From the NCBI GenBank assembly GCA_031286975.1, contig JAITTM010000125.1, positions 1-11,790 on the forward strand: DNA of 11,790 nt, given 5' to 3'. This stretch comes from Coriobacteriales bacterium. GTDB taxonomy: Bacteria; Actinomycetota; Coriobacteriia; Coriobacteriales; UBA8131. Shown piece after piece: positions 1 to 7,411 of the stretch (position 1 is its first letter; each line of letters begins with the position of its first letter). Below the pieces are notes generated by a model. The model worked only from the letters and a program-made list of their open reading frames with translations. It was not told the origin of the DNA and searched no databases. Both the position numbers and the translations under genes were made by a program.

Positions 1-693
<693 letters not shown>

Positions 694-710
694 TTACCAA
701 ATGCCTACCC

Positions 711-739
711 AGCATAAAATCTAAGTGCGTCACTGTCAA
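711..739 (-). promoter_or_regulatory. Sigma70-type promoter for dnaK
   Basis: Read on the minus strand there is a perfect -35 TTGACA (734-739), a 17-bp spacer and a -10 TATGCT (711-716, four of six consensus bases). Transcription should start near 704, giving a leader of about 105 nt before the dnaK ATG. I found no CIRCE element (TTAGCACTC, 9 nt, GAGTGCTAA) and no HspR-type HAIR element (CTTGAGT, 7 nt, ACTCAAG) in the leader or promoter. Confidence 0.75.
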
Positions 740-760
740 GTTTTGTCACTGTTCTGTCAA
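729..760 (-). repeat. Paired TTGACAG / GTCACTG direct repeats over and upstream of the dnaK -35
   Basis: TTGACAG occurs twice on the minus strand, at 733-739 (it contains the -35) and 754-760. The copies are 21 bp apart, about two helical turns. GTCACTG likewise occurs twice on the plus strand, at 729-735 and 745-751. The upstream TTGACAG has no matching -10, so it looks more like a protein-binding half-site than a second promoter. An operator function is inferred. Confidence 0.4.
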
Positions 761-851
761 CAGATGCGAAGATAGACCCGGTACCCCTTACCGCAAGCAG
801 CGCAGCGCGATTGACAGCACAAAGGCTGGCAAGGAGAGGTCAGGGCTTTTG

Positions 852-3356
852 TCACCAGAGGCGGTGGTGTTTGAGCTCCATGATCCGCATGAGGGAGTAG
901 ACCGCGCCGGACTCGATGTGGTAGTTGTTGAGGATGTCGAGTATGGCCTGCCGCTCAAAGGGGATGAAGAAGGTGAAGCCCTCGCGGGCGGTTGGGGCAT
1001 AACGCGCACGCTCGATTATCATGCGTGCCGCCTGATCCGACTCATACAGAAAGCTGAACTGCTGCAGGTTGCGGTTGACATCGATACCAAAACTCACCAG
1101 CTCGAGGTCGCGCGTATCGATCATGACATTGAGCTCCTCGCGCAGTTCGCGCACCGCGGTCTTGAAGGGGTTTGCCTCCAGCACCTTGAGCTCCTCGAGA
1201 TCTTGTGGGATACCATCATCCGGCGAGTAGAGGTCACAACTGGCACCCGAAGGATAGCTCAGGTTGTCATTCTCCTCGCTGACCTTCCAGCGCTTCTCCA
1301 AAAGCAGGAAGGGGCGGTCGTTGCCTGCCGCGTCGGTGTCACTGGTGAGGATGAAGGTGCCGCAACCGGTGTAGGTCGCCCCGTTGTCGAACAGGCGTAT
1401 CGAGCCATCGGCGGCTTTGCGGCAGCTGTCGGCGATGAGCGTCTTATAGAGCTTGTTGATCTCGTAGCTCAGCTTCTCGAAGATCTCGGATTCCAGGCTC
1501 AGGTCGCTGGCAAGTGCCGCCGCCAGGCGCGCGGTGGGTGGCTCGCCGCGAAGCGCAGGGCTGTTGTATCTCTCCTGCAGGGCGTAGGCCTTCTTGCTGG
1601 CAACAAAGCTGTCAAGTGCGTTATGGTTGAGCAGGTAGAGCAGCGGCACGCGCAAATTGCCGCGCGAGGGCACCAGGCAGCGCGCGAACAGATCCTTGCG
1701 GGCGATGCCGGTAAAGTAGTCGGTCTTGCCCGCCTGTAGCACAAAGCGCCCGTTTGCATCCCGCTCGACCCCATAGAGGTAGATCTTGTATTCGGAGATA
1801 CCCTTGTAACCCGCATTGATCGCCTTGAGCCGTGATTCCTCGTAGAGCTCCTGCAAAAACGGCTTGAAGGGCCCCACCTCAAGCTCAGGGGTCAGGTGCG
1901 CGCTGTCCGTCACGAAGCTGAGATCCTCATGCGTGTAGATGTGGTCGCAGCTTGAGTCGATGAGAGGAAGATAGGGCGGCGCGAAGCGTAGGCCATCGAA
2001 GTGCGTGAACAGGCACTCGTCGATCGCCTCGTAGTGGTAGACCGAGCTGTTGAACCGCGTGGTGTCTTGCGGGATCATGTTCGCGGTCTCAAGCAGGAGC
2101 CGCGCGTTGTTGAAGTCCGCACGGGTAAAGCTCGTGTCGCTCCGCTCGCTTAAGGCCGCGAGCTGCTTCATGGCCGCATCGGTGCGCCCCTGCCGCTCGA
2201 CCACAGAGGGAAAGGCGCTCTCAAACGATGCCTCCCAGGATGCCTCCGTCACGGGTGCGGGAGTAGCGGGGGTGGGGCTCGCGGGAGCGGCGGGGGCGGT
2301 TGTAGCGGGAGCCGTGGGGCTTGCATCATCGGACACGCCGCGATGCGTGGTGATGCGGGCAGCTGAGGGGATGGTGGGATGCTCCCTGAGCCATGGGCTT
2401 CTCCGCATATCCACCTTGTCTTGTCGTGCCTTGCGCGTGCTTTGTGTTAAGCCTGTATGTGTGGGGCTCTGCGCGCTGCTGGTGTAGAAGGCACGGTGCA
2501 CCCGCCACAGATCGATGAAGAGCCGTTGCGTCTCGCCGGGGCTGTTGTACTTCGAGCAATCATGGTAGGAGTAGTCAAGCGCCTCGATGACCTTGGGGTC
2601 TGAGATGAAGCGCGCGTAATACTCAAAATACTCATCGAGCAGACCCGTTACCTCGAGCGCATCGAAGCTGAAGCGGCGTTCTTCGAGTATCTGCAAGATG
2701 CTCATCAGGTCGTCGCGGTACTCCAGCGCCACGCCCTCGAGTTCGACCTGTCTGATGTGCGAGTAATCGATGCGATGCCAGCGAAAAAAGCGATAGTACA
2801 GCAGGTTCATGCCGCAAAAAAAGCCGCTGTCATGGACGATGGAGCGCACCAGGTGCTTGAGGTTGGGGGTGACCTTGGCATCGGAGACGCGATAGGGCTT
2901 CGCACGCATACGCTCACGGGTGCGCGCGTTTGCCAGCGCGTCCAGTTGGCGTCTGTCAACGGCTTGCCCACGCAGAAGCGCGAGGGACTCCGCATAATAG
3001 TCGCCCCACTTCTCCGAGAATATCTGAAGATGCTGGTTGAGCGTAGGGCCCCTGACCCCCATCATCCGCCCCAATGCCTCTGATGAGAAACCCGTGCTTT
3101 CACGAGGCGCGACCACTCCATCGAGCACACCACTATGCTCGACCAGCGGATCGGTGAGCAGCGCAAGCCACTCGTAGTCAAAGCTGTTGAGATGGGCACC
3201 GGTGGCGCGAGCTTGCAGGTCAGCCGCAATCGATGCCTCCGCAAGCTCCTGGACGCGGGCTGGGTTCTTGGCAACCCTGCGCAGGTAGTACTCCATGACA
3301 CGCAGCGTATAGATGAAGTGATGCCCTATGAGAAGCTTCCTGTGTGAATCAGCCAT
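852..3356 (-). CDS. 834-aa protein of unknown function with C-terminal Nudix-like domain
   Basis: Two large regions are joined by an Ala/Pro/Thr-rich linker (residues about 343-372). The N-terminal part (1-340) is soluble, mostly helical and rich in Tyr, Arg and Glu; I do not recognise it. The C-terminal part contains a Nudix-like core: strands around CGTFILTS and RPFLLLEKR, a degenerate loop LSYPSGASCD where Nudix enzymes have a Gly-rich loop, then an insert and the helix NPFKTAVRELREELNV. Its RELREE (736-741; DNA 1134-1151) matches the metal-binding REUXEE of the Nudix box, but the canonical upstream Gly and Glu spacing is absent. Nudix enzymes cleave nucleoside diphosphates linked to another group; activity here is unproven. 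The ATG at 3356 is preferred because GGAGAGGGG lies about 7 nt upstream. The open frame continues to 3629 but runs through repeats and the likely promoter. No signal peptide or membrane segment is visible. The gene is divergent from the block starting at 3716. Confidence 0.8.
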   Translation of the reverse strand: MADSHRKLLIGHHFIYTLRVMEYYLRRVAKNPARVQELAEASIAADLQARATGAHLNSFDYEWLALLTDPLVEHSGVLDGVVAPRESTGFSSEALGRMMGVRGPTLNQHLQIFSEKWGDYYAESLALLRGQAVDRRQLDALANARTRERMRAKPYRVSDAKVTPNLKHLVRSIVHDSGFFCGMNLLYYRFFRWHRIDYSHIRQVELEGVALEYRDDLMSILQILEERRFSFDALEVTGLLDEYFEYYARFISDPKVIEALDYSYHDCSKYNSPGETQRLFIDLWRVHRAFYTSSAQSPTHTGLTQSTRKARQDKVDMRRSPWLREHPTIPSAARITTHRGVSDDASPTAPATTAPAAPASPTPATPAPVTEASWEASFESAFPSVVERQGRTDAAMKQLAALSERSDTSFTRADFNNARLLLETANMIPQDTTRFNSSVYHYEAIDECLFTHFDGLRFAPPYLPLIDSSCDHIYTHEDLSFVTDSAHLTPELEVGPFKPFLQELYEESRLKAINAGYKGISEYKIYLYGVERDANGRFVLQAGKTDYFTGIARKDLFARCLVPSRGNLRVPLLYLLNHNALDSFVASKKAYALQERYNSPALRGEPPTARLAAALASDLSLESEIFEKLSYEINKLYKTLIADSCRKAADGSIRLFDNGATYTGCGTFILTSDTDAAGNDRPFLLLEKRWKVSEENDNLSYPSGASCDLYSPDDGIPQDLEELKVLEANPFKTAVRELREELNVMIDTRDLELVSFGIDVNRNLQQFSFLYESDQAARMIIERARYAPTAREGFTFFIPFERQAILDILNNYHIESGAVYSLMRIMELKHHRLW

Positions 3357-3374
3357 GCTGCATCGCCCCTCTCC

Positions 3375-3487
3375 GCCTGCCTGCTGCCTGCCTGTCGTTC
3401 TCCCGTAGTTGCTACCGATACTGCGGCGGCGGTGTTGGTTGCTTTTTGCCTGCCTGCTGCCTGCCTGCTGCCTGCCTGTCGTTCTCC
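3375..3487 (-). repeat. Duplicated 29-bp element built of 11-nt GCCTGCCTGCT repeats
   Basis: An exact 29-bp sequence occurs at 3375-3403 and 3459-3487. Each copy is made of the 11-nt unit GCCTGCCTGCT followed by TCGTTCTCC. The second copy is preceded by one more 11-nt unit, so its whole tract spans 3448-3487. On the minus strand, which is the likely mRNA sense, each reads GGAGAACGACAGGCAGG and so on. The first plus-strand copy abuts the ribosome binding site of the gene starting at 3356. Such tandem units can change copy number by slippage; a role in controlling translation is inferred. Confidence 0.85.
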
Positions 3488-3489
3488 AC

Positions 3490-3495
3490 AGTATA
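3490..3495 (-). promoter_or_regulatory. Putative -10 element for the Nudix-like gene
   Basis: TATACT on the minus strand matches the -10 consensus in five of six positions and lies 134 bp upstream of the ATG at 3356. The -35 region 17 bp upstream (TCGCAT) is poor, so an activator may be needed or the call may be wrong. If correct, transcription starts at about 3483 and the duplicated 29-bp element lies in the leader. Confidence 0.4.
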
Positions 3496-3715
3496 ACCAG
3501 AAACCGACAGCGATGCGAAAAGTGGCTTTTGTTACCAAAGCGCGTAATTGTGCAGAAGGGCGGAGCGATAACAACTTTGCCGTTTTTTATCGCGTGCTCT
3601 TTGCGCACGCTGCTTGCATTTCTCCACAAAGAGCCGTCCGATAAGAAGAGCCAAGGCTTTGGGCAAGCTGATGTCTATGGTTTGCTTGAAAAGCGTACAA
3701 CGGAAAGGAGACCAC

Positions 3716-4435
3716 ATGGAACAGGTACGGATACAAGTGCCGCGAGACGACCGCTATCGCTCATCTCTGGCATTGGGCCCCGCGGCCTGCCTGCGACTGT
3801 ATGTTCAGGGCAAGCTTGATGGGCGCCGCTGGTTTGCCCGGATAACGGGAGAAGACAGGAACACGACCCCCTTTGTGCGGCGCGAGCTTGACCGTTGCAG
3901 GCGCTTCAACGCGACGCAATGGCTGCTCTGTGAGCACGCGACTGCGGCAGGTCATGTTGAAATCGCGCGCATGGACGGGGAGGTCGCGCGCCTGGAAGCA
4001 CTGAGCCGTCAGGCATGCGAACAGGAGTTGCAGCACCGTGCAGCCTATCAGGAGAAGGATCTCAGCCTGCGCAAAGCCGGTGAGCAGACCCTCAGCGACA
4101 ACCTGATACGGAGCCGCCGCACAAGCGAGATGCATCGCAGCCTGCGGGCGATTACAGCGGTGGCAGATGAGGCGCAGAGGCAGATACGCACGCTCCTGGT
4201 GGAGCGCGCACGGCTTGTCGCCACTATCGCGGAAGTCGAGCACGTGTGCGCTTTGCGCTGCAGCCGCTATGAAAGACGCGTCGAGCAACGATTGGCAGCG
4301 TATCGACAGGCGGCTTGCAATGCCTGTGGCCCGCGAGAGTCGATCTGGCCGATTGCCGTCTATCCCCAAAACAGCAGCGAGGACGAGTATCGCGCGCGCC
4401 ACTATCCAACCAGGAAAGGAGAACTGCAACCATGA
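3716..4435 (+). CDS. Soluble coiled-coil protein of unknown function, first gene of the operon (239 aa)
   Basis: I do not recognise the family. The ATG at 3716 follows AAAGGAG with a 6-nt gap, which decides the start over the upstream in-frame ATG at 3614. After a basic N-terminal segment (1-50), residues about 52-205 are almost continuous charged helix with heptad-like stretches (for example 85-110 and 140-175), so a helical bundle or coiled coil is likely. Four cysteines cluster near the helix end: C178 and C182, then C201 and C204 in a CxxC arrangement, which could bind metal. The tail is short and polar. No signal peptide or membrane helix is present, so it should be cytoplasmic. Its stop codon overlaps the next start as ATGA at 4432-4435, indicating translational coupling with the second coiled-coil gene. 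Confidence 0.8.
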   Translation: MEQVRIQVPRDDRYRSSLALGPAACLRLYVQGKLDGRRWFARITGEDRNTTPFVRRELDRCRRFNATQWLLCEHATAAGHVEIARMDGEVARLEALSRQACEQELQHRAAYQEKDLSLRKAGEQTLSDNLIRSRRTSEMHRSLRAITAVADEAQRQIRTLLVERARLVATIAEVEHVCALRCSRYERRVEQRLAAYRQAACNACGPRESIWPIAVYPQNSSEDEYRARHYPTRKGELQP

Positions 4436-5049
4436 GTGAGCAACGACAGAAGAAAGGGATCGGCTTTTGGGCGCGCACGCCAGCTGCCACAGAGCCCCTG
4501 CCACAGAGCACGCAGACGCGGATATCCCGCATCCCCTACTCCGACTGTTATCCCAGCACCTATGGACAGCTTGAAGGCCTGAATACCTTTGAGCGCGAGC
4601 TGGATCAGCGCCTGGAGGGGCTGTTGCGGGGGGCGGTTGATTGCGGCAATGGCTCGGTGTTCGATGCGCAGATCGACAGCGCGACCCAGGCCGCGCACTT
4701 CGAGCTCGAGATCGAGCACACGCTACGCATCAGTATGGCTCAGCTGATAGTCATGCGCAATCAGGGTGACGCGGCCAAGGTGGATGAGCAGCTACAGGAT
4801 GTGCGATCCAGGCTCGCGGCAGCCAATCGAGAGCTCATGCAGGCGCGCGAGCAGCTTGCGCAGGTCGAGGACAGCGGGTTTTTGCGACTTCGAAAGACCC
4901 AAAAAGCCCAGCAGGCCGAGCAGGCGCGCAGGGCAAAAGATGCCGAAAAGGCACAAAGTTCTGCAAAGCCTCCCCCGTCAAAGAGGGCAAGGAAGACAGA
5001 GAAGGCTCCGAGGATCGGAAAGTTGGTGAAGGATCATGGAATCGACTGA
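4432..5049 (+). CDS. Soluble coiled-coil protein with basic tail, second gene of the operon (205 aa)
   Basis: I do not recognise the family. The ATG at 4432 overlaps the previous stop by 4 nt and has AAAGGAG 10 nt upstream. Residues 1-50 are polar and Pro/Tyr-containing. Residues 51-147 are predicted helical, with a clear coiled-coil stretch at about 113-147 (alternating Leu/Ala with Glu, Gln and Arg). Residues about 152-205 form a Lys/Arg/Ala-rich, low-complexity tail that may bind nucleic acid or acidic lipid. No signal peptide or membrane segment is seen. The end overlaps the next gene by 14 nt, so the two are translated from one message. Its architecture resembles that of the first gene (polar head, then long helix), which suggests partners, but I see no convincing sequence similarity between them. 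Confidence 0.8.
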   Translation: MSEQRQKKGIGFWARTPAATEPLPQSTQTRISRIPYSDCYPSTYGQLEGLNTFERELDQRLEGLLRGAVDCGNGSVFDAQIDSATQAAHFELEIEHTLRISMAQLIVMRNQGDAAKVDEQLQDVRSRLAAANRELMQAREQLAQVEDSGFLRLRKTQKAQQAEQARRAKDAEKAQSSAKPPPSKRARKTEKAPRIGKLVKDHGID

Positions 5050-5965
5050 GACAACACAGGACAGGTGGCAGCCTGTTGACACCCATGCGCTGCCCTACGA
5101 TGCGAGGCGCCGCTCGCTCATCCAGCGCCTGACTACCGTGCCAACCTGGGTGAAGGTGATCGATGCTCTGTTGGTTGTGCTGGTGTTGGGCGACTGCGCC
5201 AACCTGTTCATGGCGATTGAGACCGCCATGCGCAGCGATTATCCCGTCATCATCGCGGTCACCATCTCGCTTACGGGGCTTGCCGTGCTGCTCCCGTTTT
5301 TGGCGGGCAAACTCTGGCGCAGGCGCTCGCGCGGCAGCAGCGATGCCACCTATGTGCTGGTTGCCGTGCTTCTGATTGCCTGGGTGGCCTTGCTGGTGAG
5401 CATCACCCTGCTACGCCTTGCCGTTGATGGCGCGGCCGCCGCACCTGCAGCTGCCACAGGGGGTTCGATCGCCTCTTTGGCGGCAACAACGGCCAGCGGC
5501 AGCAGCCACCCCGGGAGCGCCAATGCCCTGATCTGGTTGCTGAGTGCCATGCTGACTGCCTCGGGCATGGTGGCCTTTGCCAGCGCCTATGCCGGTTGCG
5601 ACCCTGTGCAGGAGCGGGTAAAACGCGCTGAGTTGCAGCGACTCGAACTCTGTGAGGCCTACGAGGAACTGCTGGCACTGCAACGTGAGTTCAGGTGCGC
5701 GGATGCGTTTTACCAGAGCATCGTTATGGGAGATAAGACACGCTATGAGGCACGCCAACGACAGATCGAGCTGCGCGCGCCCTACCTCAAGCAGCGCGTG
5801 CGCACACAGATCGCGCAGCAGCTGCAAGACCCCGCCTCGACCTCGGCGCTTGCGCAGATGCCCAGCTGGACAAGCGATGAGAGCAGGCCCCTGTTCACGG
5901 CACAGGGCAGCAGCAACGAGGCCTCTGCCACCACACGACCCATCGCATTGGCGCATGTAGGATGA
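5036..5965 (+). CDS. Four-helix integral membrane protein with cytoplasmic coiled-coil tail (309 aa)
   Basis: I do not recognise the family. Hydrophobic segments lie at residues about 41-61, 70-91, 105-128 and 164-187. The positive-inside rule gives a consistent topology. The N-terminus (ARRR, 23-26) and the loop KLWRRRSRG (92-100) are cytoplasmic. The long Ala/Gly/Ser/Thr-rich loop (about 130-162) is outside. The C-terminal tail is inside. The tail (about 190-265) is charged helix likely to form a coiled coil, and the last 45 residues are polar and probably disordered. The ATG at 5036 lies within the end of the preceding gene and has a weak GGTGAAGG site, so translation probably depends on coupling. 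It lies between two cytoplasmic coiled-coil genes and a lipoprotein gene, so it may link inside and outside parts of one complex. It does not show an obvious MotA/ExbB/ZorA signature. Confidence 0.82.
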   Translation: MESTETTQDRWQPVDTHALPYDARRRSLIQRLTTVPTWVKVIDALLVVLVLGDCANLFMAIETAMRSDYPVIIAVTISLTGLAVLLPFLAGKLWRRRSRGSSDATYVLVAVLLIAWVALLVSITLLRLAVDGAAAAPAAATGGSIASLAATTASGSSHPGSANALIWLLSAMLTASGMVAFASAYAGCDPVQERVKRAELQRLELCEAYEELLALQREFRCADAFYQSIVMGDKTRYEARQRQIELRAPYLKQRVRTQIAQQLQDPASTSALAQMPSWTSDESRPLFTAQGSSNEASATTRPIALAHVG

Positions 5966-5969
5966 CAGG

Positions 5970-6006
5970 AGCACGACTGCAGAGCCAGAGCTTTCAGCTC
6001 CGTGCT
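5970..6006 (+). other. Weak intercistronic stem-loop upstream of the lipoprotein gene
   Basis: AGCACG (5970-5975) pairs with CGTGCT (6001-6006). An inner GAGC/GCTC stem (5982-5985 / 5997-6000) is separated by a one-sided 6-nt bulge. No T-run follows. It could be a processing or stability element in the only sizeable gap (87 nt) of the operon; it may equally be chance. Confidence 0.25.
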
Positions 6007-6052
6007 ATGCGCTGCGCCAGAATGACACAACCAAAGAAAAGGAGAACGTATC

Positions 6053-7330
6053 ATGGAAAAGAGCATATCTGTTGTACCGTGCAGGGTGGCCATACTGCTT
6101 GCGCTCGCCCTTCTTGGCAGCTTGATTGTAGGTTTACTCGTTGGCTGCGATGGGCAGGGGGATGCAGGCGGAGGCGCGATAGGTGCCCAGGAGCCTGAGT
6201 CGGTGGTTGTGCTGGTGGGCAACCATGCCAACGCACCGCAGGCGCAGGTCTATCCGCAGGTGCGCGAGCTCTTGCAGGCGGCAACCCAGACACGCGGCTA
6301 TGTGGCCTTTGTGTCCGTTGAGGGTACACCGCGCCTGGTCGACGGAGCCATCGTGGGCTCTGACGCGCCGACCCAGCGCGTGCGTGCTGATGAGAACGAG
6401 GGCTGGATAGAGGGCTTGTCCACCATCCTCAGCTCGAACATAGCCGCAAAGACACCCGAGAGCGACCCTTTGGAGGCGTTGCGCCTTGCCAACAGGACGC
6501 TTGCCTCCGCGCCCGCCGGTCTGCATCACATCGTGGTCATCGACTCAGGCCTGGCAACGGTGGGGCCCATCAGCTTTACCCAAGAGGACATGATCTATGC
6601 CTGGCCCAAGGATGTCGCCTCGTATCTAGATAGCATCGATGCCCTGATAGCCTTTGATGAGGGGGTGACCGTCGATTGGTACGGCCTGGGTGACGTTGCC
6701 AGCCCGCAGGCGGCCCTGACCAGCCATCAGCGCAACAGCCTCAGGGATATCTGGACGGAGATCATCGAGCGGAGCGGTGCAACAGTGATCTTTCACGACG
6801 ACCCGCCCACTGCCCAGACCCTGGACGGCTTGCCCGCAGTGAGCTCGATCGACCTCGAAGGCGACCCGCTGCCCGAGATCGTCGACATGCAGGAACCCAT
6901 CATCTTTGACGAGAGTGTCTTGCACTTCTGGCCGGATACGGCGGATTTTATCGACCAGCAGGACGCCGAGGCGCTTTTGGGCCCCTACGCCGAGTTGCTT
7001 GCCGCGCATCCTGAGATCCATGTGCATCTGATAGGAACCACGGCGACCTTTGGCAGCCCCAATGCCGATGAGGACTCCTACGAGCTCTCGCGTCAACGTG
7101 CACAGAAGGTGTATGACGTGCTGGTGTCGCTGGGAGCTCCGCCCGAGCAGATGGAGACCGAGGGGCAGGGCTCCTTTGATAGGTGGCATCTTGATGAGTA
7201 TGACGAGCAGGGAAACTACCTGCCCCAGGTAGCAGCCCAAAACCGCAAGGTCGTGATGGTGGAGAAGAGCACTCCCCACGATTGCGTGCTGGATCCTGCC
7301 AGCAGGAATCAGGCCCCTGGCTCCGATTAG
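6053..7330 (+). CDS. Lipoprotein with vWA-like region and C-terminal OmpA-like domain (425 aa)
   Basis: The ATG at 6053 follows AAGGAG. The N-terminus is a lipoprotein signal: hydrophobic 11-31 ending in lipobox LVGC, with C32 as the lipidated residue, then a Gly-rich linker. Residues about 50-250 alternate strands and helices (VVVLVGNHAN 51-60, HHIVVIDSGLATVG 158-171, VTVDWYGLG 205-213, ATVIFHDD 243-250) in a Rossmann-like order resembling a von Willebrand A domain, but no DxSxS metal motif is visible. Residues about 283-404 match the OmpA/MotB-type peptidoglycan-binding domain: LIGTTATFG (326-334), YELSRQRAQKV (343-353) and NRKVVMV (397-403). The Asp normally present in the GHTD motif is Ala here (A331), while the Arg of LSxxRA (R349) is kept. 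A segment of about 20 acidic and Gly-containing residues precedes the last strand. Known OmpA-like domains dock envelope machines to the cell wall; that role here is inferred. Confidence 0.88.
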   Translation: MEKSISVVPCRVAILLALALLGSLIVGLLVGCDGQGDAGGGAIGAQEPESVVVLVGNHANAPQAQVYPQVRELLQAATQTRGYVAFVSVEGTPRLVDGAIVGSDAPTQRVRADENEGWIEGLSTILSSNIAAKTPESDPLEALRLANRTLASAPAGLHHIVVIDSGLATVGPISFTQEDMIYAWPKDVASYLDSIDALIAFDEGVTVDWYGLGDVASPQAALTSHQRNSLRDIWTEIIERSGATVIFHDDPPTAQTLDGLPAVSSIDLEGDPLPEIVDMQEPIIFDESVLHFWPDTADFIDQQDAEALLGPYAELLAAHPEIHVHLIGTTATFGSPNADEDSYELSRQRAQKVYDVLVSLGAPPEQMETEGQGSFDRWHLDEYDEQGNYLPQVAAQNRKVVMVEKSTPHDCVLDPASRNQAPGSD

Positions 7331-7351
7331 TGCTCCGTTAAACTGGTGCTT

Positions 7352-7382
7352 AGGTGGCGTTGTCGCAAGGATGACGCCACCT
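7352..7382. terminator. Hairpin between convergent genes, possible bidirectional terminator
   Basis: AGGTGGCGTTGTC (7352-7364) pairs with GATGACGCCACCT (7370-7382) over 13 bp, including two G-T wobbles, around the loop GCAAG. It sits 21 bp past the stop of the plus-strand operon and 29 bp past the end of the minus-strand mobA gene. The T-run after it is short on the plus strand and absent on the minus strand, so efficiency as an intrinsic terminator is doubtful. Its position between convergent genes supports the call. Confidence 0.6.
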
Positions 7383-7411
7383 TTGCTGGTGCATTCTCAG
7401 GGGAGCACTTA

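Larger units (their letters stand above)
3357..3715. other. Divergent intergenic region between the Nudix-like gene and the four-gene operon
   Basis: This 359-bp gap separates two genes read outward. It holds the 5' leader and putative promoter of the minus-strand gene with its duplicated repeat, and the unidentified promoter of the plus-strand operon. Near 3592-3610 GCGTGC and GCACGC can form a 6-bp stem with a 7-nt loop and no T-run. I see no convincing -35/-10 pair for the plus-strand genes. Open frames here are repeats or upstream extensions, not credible genes. Confidence 0.6.

Noticed and set aside
3375..3487. CRISPR-like array
   Set aside because: Only two copies of a low-complexity repeat built of 11-nt units, with one short gap; no regular spacers and no cas genes.
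3357..3629. A 91-codon upstream extension of the Nudix-like protein
   Set aside because: It runs through the repeats and a likely -10, has no ribosome binding site at its ATG, and the start at 3356 has a good one.
3614..3715. Upstream in-frame ATG for the first gene of the plus-strand operon
   Set aside because: The later ATG at 3716 has a strong AAAGGAG at ideal distance; the earlier one has none.
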